NCBI GenBank assembly: GCA_002413305.1
Contig: DHWS01000095.1
Location: 1 to 26,717 of the forward strand
DNA from: Actinobacteria bacterium UBA5176
Lineage (GTDB): Bacteria > Actinomycetota > UBA4738
Length of the DNA: 26,717 nt
Direction: 5' to 3'
Positions within the stretch are counted from its first letter, which is position 1; each line of letters starts with the position of its first letter. The translations under genes were made by a program, and so were the position numbers. Shown piece after piece: positions 24,128 through 26,717 of this stretch. The notes below the pieces were generated by a model that ran no database searches, was not told the origin of the DNA, and saw only the letters and a list, made by a program, of their open reading frames with translations.

Positions 24128-25266
24128 AAGTCCAGGCCGAGGATCGATTCGGCTTCGGCGATGAAGGCCGGCGCGCCCGGGTGGTGGGAGAGCCGCGCCA
24201 CCTCCAGGCACCGCAGCGCGGACGGCGTGTCGAGGTCCTCATCGAGCGCTCCGAAGAACTGCTCGCGCATCGGGGGCTGCTCGGCGAAGTGGTCCGGCGC
24301 ATACCGGATGGACCGCATGGCGGGCTCCTGTTCGAGCTGCGCCTCGTCGAACGCCCAGTCCTGCCGATAGTGCTGGCGGAGGAGGAAGGTACGGATGTCC
24401 CTCGGCGCGTGCCGCTCGAGCAGGTCGGCGACGAAGGCCAGGTTGCCGAGCGACTTGCTCATCTTCTCCCCGGCCATGTGCACGGTGCCGGCGTGCATCC
24501 AGTGCCGGACGAAGGGCTCGGGCGAACCCGGCAGGGCCAGCGCCTGAGCCCGCTCGGATTCGTGGTGGGGGTAGATCAGGTCTTTCCCCCCGCCGTGGAC
24601 GTCCAACGGCTGGCCGAGCAGGCTCCGGGCCATGGTCGAACATTCGATATGCCACCCCGGCCGGCCCTTCCCCCACGGGCTGTCCCACGACGGCTCGTCC
24701 GGGAGCGACCGCTGCCACAGGACGAAGTCCAGCGGGTCGTCCTTGTTCGGGTCCTCCGGGTGCCCGCCCCGTTCGGCTGCCAACTGCAGCATCTCTTCGC
24801 GGGCCAGTCCCGAGAGCTCGCCGTACGGCGGCCACGAGGCGATGCGGAAATACACGGTGCCGTCGCGCTCGTAGCCGTGCCCGGCTTCGACCAGCGCCCG
24901 GACCTCACCCACGATCTGCGGGACGAACTCGCTGGCCAGCGGCGAGTGGGTGGGCGGGGTGATGTTGATCGCGCCCATCGTCCGCTCGAATGCGCGGGTC
25001 TCCCGTTCGGCCAGCTCCCGGTAGTCGACCCCGCGCTGCCGAGCCACCCGGAGGATGTCGTCGTCGACGTCCGTCACGTTCTGGACGTGGACCACGTTAG
25101 CGCCGAGGTGCCGGAGGTAGCGCACCAGTACGTCGAACTGCGTGTACACGAAGCCGTGGCCGAGGTGCGCGCTGTCGTACGGGGTGATGCCGCAGACGTA
25201 CACCGTCATGCGCGGCCGGATCTCGACCTCGCGAAAAGCTCCCGACCCCTCGTCGAACAGCCGCAC
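24124..25266 (-). CDS. mshC: MshC-like cysteine ligase (CysRS paralogue, mycothiol pathway)
   Basis: A 380-residue class I aminoacyl-tRNA-synthetase-fold enzyme. It shows YVCGITPYDSAHLGH (HIGH motif as HLGH, zinc Cys near residue 23), VHVQNVTDVDDDIL, GRPGWHIECSTMARSLLG, DVHGGGKDLIYPHHE and EKMSKSLGN near 267. CysRS and MshC share these. The GITPYD form, the absence of the C-terminal anticodon-binding domain and an end at ILGLDF favour MshC, which joins cysteine to GlcN-inositol. A short or unusual CysRS remains possible. The GTG at 25266 is chosen because the N-terminal RLFDEGSGAFREVEI matches the family; no ribosome site is visible. It lies 32 bases after the CBS gene on the same strand and is probably translated from the same mRNA. 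Its stop is TAG. Confidence 0.75.
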   Translation of the reverse strand: MRLFDEGSGAFREVEIRPRMTVYVCGITPYDSAHLGHGFVYTQFDVLVRYLRHLGANVVHVQNVTDVDDDILRVARQRGVDYRELAERETRAFERTMGAINITPPTHSPLASEFVPQIVGEVRALVEAGHGYERDGTVYFRIASWPPYGELSGLAREEMLQLAAERGGHPEDPNKDDPLDFVLWQRSLPDEPSWDSPWGKGRPGWHIECSTMARSLLGQPLDVHGGGKDLIYPHHESERAQALALPGSPEPFVRHWMHAGTVHMAGEKMSKSLGNLAFVADLLERHAPRDIRTFLLRQHYRQDWAFDEAQLEQEPAMRSIRYAPDHFAEQPPMREQFFGALDEDLDTPSALRCLEVARLSHHPGAPAFIAEAESILGLDF

Positions 25267-25298
25267 GACCGAGCAGCATACGCGGATGGCCCGGAGCG

Positions 25299-25688
25299 TC
25301 AGGTCCGGCCTGGCCGCTCCTCCGCCGCCGCCCGCGACAGGTCGCGCATCGACACCACTCCGATGATCGTGCCGCCCTCCGACACGGGGTAGTGCCGGAA
25401 GTGCCCGTCGAGCATCCCGTTCAGCGCGTCCTCCACGGAAGCCTCCGGGTCGATGCACTTCGGCTCCCGGCTCATCCAGTGCGATACGGGATGGCCCGGG
25501 GCGTCGAAGTCCTGGGAGAGGGCGCGCAGGATGTCGCGTTCGGTGAAGATGCCGGCCAGCTCGCCCTCGTCCATGACCAGGGCCGAACCGACCTTGCGCC
25601 CACCCATCACCGTGGCCGCCTCCGCCACCGTCGCGGTCGGCGACACGGTGACCAGCTCGGTGCTCATGACCTCTCGGATCGTGACCAA
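25299..25688 (-). CDS. CBS-domain pair protein
   Basis: A 129-residue protein made of two CBS motifs: TIREVMSTELVTVSPTATVA with SALVMDEGELAGIFTERDIL, and WMSREPKCIDPEASVEDALN with HYPVSEGGTIIGVVSMRDLS. Such stand-alone pairs bind adenine nucleotides or act as regulatory subunits; the target is unknown. The start is TTG at 25688, with GGGAGAGGGGGA just upstream. It precedes the MshC-like gene by 32 bases and is likely in an operon with it. Its upstream region now ends at the mobile cassette. Confidence 0.85.
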   Translation of the reverse strand: MVTIREVMSTELVTVSPTATVAEAATVMGGRKVGSALVMDEGELAGIFTERDILRALSQDFDAPGHPVSHWMSREPKCIDPEASVEDALNGMLDGHFRHYPVSEGGTIIGVVSMRDLSRAAAEERPGRT

Positions 25689-25734
25689 CGTCCCCCTCTC
25701 CCGGCTGGGAGGGTACTCCCGAACGCTTCGGCGC

Positions 25735-25742
25735 GCGAAGCG
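25735..25742 (+). repeat. Left copy of 8-bp target-site duplication
   Basis: GCGAAGCG directly abuts the left inverted repeat and recurs at 26429-26436. It also forms one arm of a seven-pair hairpin CGCTTCG/CGAAGCG (25724-25742), so the target was probably a palindromic site. Confidence 0.8.
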
Positions 25743-25759
25743 GGTAGTGTCTCAGTTTG
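25743..25759 (+). repeat. Left terminal inverted repeat of the cassette
   Basis: GGTAGTGTCTCAGTTTG, an exact reverse complement of 26412-26428. Similarity inside this point continues loosely (GAGGC near both). Confidence 0.88.
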
Positions 25760-25805
25760 AGAGGCTGCGCCTGAAGGATGACTGAGCGGTCATGCGTCTG
25801 GACAC

Positions 25806-25832
25806 TTGGAGAGATCGCCGCATTGCTAGACT
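25806..25832 (+). promoter_or_regulatory. Possible promoter of the PEBP gene inside the cassette
   Basis: TTGGAG (25806-25811) and TAGACT (25827-25832) are spaced 15 bases apart, slightly short for sigma-70. They lie 38 bases before the start codon, so the cassette may bring its own promoter. Confidence 0.35.
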
Positions 25833-25870
25833 GAACGCTCAACCTCCACCTCAGGACAGGAGGAGTCTGT

Positions 25871-26398
25871 ATGAGCTGGAATCCCTACGAGAACCTTCCT
25901 CCAGCGGCCTCCTTCTCTCTGACCAGCAGCGACCTGCGGGAGGGCGAGAAGCTGGCGATGCCGCAGGTCAGCGGCATCTTCGGCGCCGGCGGCCAGGACG
26001 TTTCCCCGCAGCTCTCCTGGAGCGGCTTCCCCTTGGAGACGCAGAGCTTCGTGGTCACCATGTGCGACCCCGAAGCGCCCACGGTTACCGGCTTCTGGCA
26101 CTGGGCCGTGCTGAACATTCCCCGCAACGTCACCGAGCTGCCTGCGGGCGCCGGCGACGAGTCCGGCAACGGGCTCCCGGAGGGCGCCTTTCATCTCCCG
26201 AACGACGCCAGAACGATGCGGTACGCTGGCGCCGGGCCGCCGCCGGGCACTGGAAAGCACCGCTACATCTTCGCGGCCCTCGCCCTCGAGGCCGAGAAGA
26301 TCGAGATTGACAGGGGAGCGACGCCCGCCTGGCTGATGTTCAGCCTATTCAACGGGACACTGGGACGCGCCTTCCTGGAGGGCTGGTACGAGAGGTAG
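25871..26398 (+). CDS. PEBP family protein (YbhB/YbcL, Raf-kinase-inhibitor-like)
   Basis: A 175-residue cytoplasmic protein of the phosphatidylethanolamine-binding protein family. It shows the bacterial marks FSLTSSDLREGEKLAMPQV, DVSPQLSWSGFPLETQSFVV, the CDPEAPTVTGFWHWAVLNIP block (the D-P-x-A-P and G-x-x-H-W ligand-pocket motifs) and the PPPGTGKHRYIFAALAL block. Bacterial members bind small anions or lipids; no firm role is known. The ribosome site AGGAGGAG is five bases from the ATG, stronger than at most genes here. The whole gene sits inside the inverted-repeat cassette as its only passenger and ends in TAG. Its composition looks a little less GC-rich than the neighbours, which suits recent transfer. 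Confidence 0.92.
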   Translation: MSWNPYENLPPAASFSLTSSDLREGEKLAMPQVSGIFGAGGQDVSPQLSWSGFPLETQSFVVTMCDPEAPTVTGFWHWAVLNIPRNVTELPAGAGDESGNGLPEGAFHLPNDARTMRYAGAGPPPGTGKHRYIFAALALEAEKIEIDRGATPAWLMFSLFNGTLGRAFLEGWYER

Positions 26399-26411
26399 GC
26401 CCACGCCTCCC

Positions 26412-26428
26412 CAAACTGAGACACTACC
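26412..26428 (-). repeat. Right terminal inverted repeat of the cassette
   Basis: CAAACTGAGACACTACC, the exact complement of the left repeat, starting 13 bases after the PEBP stop codon. Confidence 0.88.
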
Positions 26429-26436
26429 GCGAAGCG
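26429..26436 (+). repeat. Right copy of 8-bp target-site duplication
   Basis: GCGAAGCG directly after the right inverted repeat, identical to 25735-25742. Confidence 0.8.
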
Positions 26437-26471
26437 AGCCGGTACCCGCGGATGCGCTGCGGTTCGGCCCG

Positions 26472-26717
26472 ATGGACGCGCTTCGGGCCTGGTACGAACC
26501 TCGACGCCGCGCCTACCCGTGGCGCACGTCGAAGCCGGACGCGTACCGGGTGCTGGTCAGCGAGGTCATGCTGCAGCAGACGCAGGCCGCGCGGGTCGTT
26601 CCCGCGTACCGTTCGTTCCTTCGGCGCTTCCCGACGGTGAGGTCGCTGGCCGGCGCGCCCCGGTCGGAGGTGCTATGGGAGTGGCGCGGGCTGGGGTACA
26701 ACCGCCGGGCGGTGGCG
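26472..26717 (+). CDS. mutY: A/G-specific adenine glycosylase MutY, N-terminal part (runs off window)
   Basis: The first 82 codons of a HhH-GPD DNA glycosylase that removes adenine mispaired with 8-oxoguanine. The start MDALRAWYEPRRRAYPWRT carries the family PWR motif. VSEVMLQQTQAARVVPAY contains the catalytic Glu31 followed by the MLQQTQ signature, and EWRGLGYNRRA is the W-x-G-L-G-Y-x-x-R-A signature. The iron-sulfur cluster and NUDIX-like domain would lie beyond the right edge. ATG 26472 is the first suitable start; no strong ribosome site is seen. The cassette inserted 44 bases upstream may have separated it from its original promoter. Confidence 0.93.
   Translation, partial: MDALRAWYEPRRRAYPWRTSKPDAYRVLVSEVMLQQTQAARVVPAYRSFLRRFPTVRSLAGAPRSEVLWEWRGLGYNRRAVA

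Larger units (their letters stand above)
25743..26428. mobile_element. Transposase-less mobile cassette carrying a PEBP gene
   Basis: A 686-base unit bounded by 17-bp perfect inverted repeats (GGTAGTGTCTCAGTTTG at 25743-25759; its complement at 26412-26428). An identical 8-bp direct repeat GCGAAGCG lies exactly outside each end (25735-25742 and 26429-26436). The layout of terminal repeats plus target duplication is that of an insertion sequence. An 8-bp duplication fits IS256-like and some other DDE families, but the family is not certain. The only gene inside is the PEBP gene; no transposase or fragment of one is present, so it would move only by help in trans, like described mobile insertion cassettes. 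GC content of the cassette body (25861-26400) is about 67% by hand count, which looks somewhat below its neighbours. Confidence 0.85.

Overview
The window is high-GC, gene-dense DNA with many GTG and some TTG starts and almost no spacer. Together with a mycothiol-ligase-like gene, a tandem-GNAT gene of the MshD type and two actinobacterial-style membrane histidine kinases, this points to a member of the Actinomycetota, probably an uncultured or deep lineage. That placement is inferred from gene content and composition only. No gap exceeds 300 bases. No tRNA, rRNA, CRISPR array, origin or transposase gene was seen. Genes run off both ends: lon on the left and mutY on the right.

Layout. Positions 1-1119 hold the 3' part of lon, closed by a strong hairpin. 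Positions 1307-5595 hold two overlapping paralogous histidine kinases with no response regulator beside them. Positions 5613-10347 are a mixed housekeeping stretch: ABM-like monooxygenase, small Cys protein, secreted lipoprotein, NTF2-like protein, an orphan PilT ATPase, a HAD phosphatase, a bacterial-PH/SHOCT membrane protein and a four-helix membrane protein. Positions 10485-12941 encode an unrecognised 818-residue protein.

The most striking part is 13009-15365. A tandem-GNAT gene overlaps a peroxiredoxin gene, then a rhodanese-CBS gene, then a tiny Cys-rich gene, all on the plus strand and overlapping or within 3 bases of each other. The peroxiredoxin and the rhodanese each carry one in-frame TGA exactly at the catalytic cysteine position (TxxU, and U-x4-R). 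Each TGA is followed about 20 nt later by a hairpin whose loop holds GUG, as expected of bacterial SECIS elements. I read both as selenoproteins. The third gene has an in-frame TAG at codon 19 inside a cysteine cluster. It may be a recoded, mutated or misread codon. An epoxide-hydrolase-like gene and a channel-like membrane gene follow in the same direction.

The rest: adenine deaminase and a large FAD/Fe-S dehydrogenase run leftwards (17509-22238), a GH15 glycosidase runs rightwards (22289-24127), and a CBS protein with an MshC-like ligase runs leftwards (25688-24124).

Finally, 25743-26428 is a compact mobile cassette: 17-bp perfect terminal inverted repeats abutted by an 8-bp direct repeat. 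Its only gene encodes a PEBP (YbhB/YbcL) protein, and there is no transposase. It sits between the CBS gene and mutY.

Taken together, the region is rich in thiol and selenol redox functions: Sec-peroxiredoxin, Sec-rhodanese, a Cys-rich protein and mycothiol-type enzymes. The machinery for selenocysteine itself (selA, selB, selC, selD) is not in the window.
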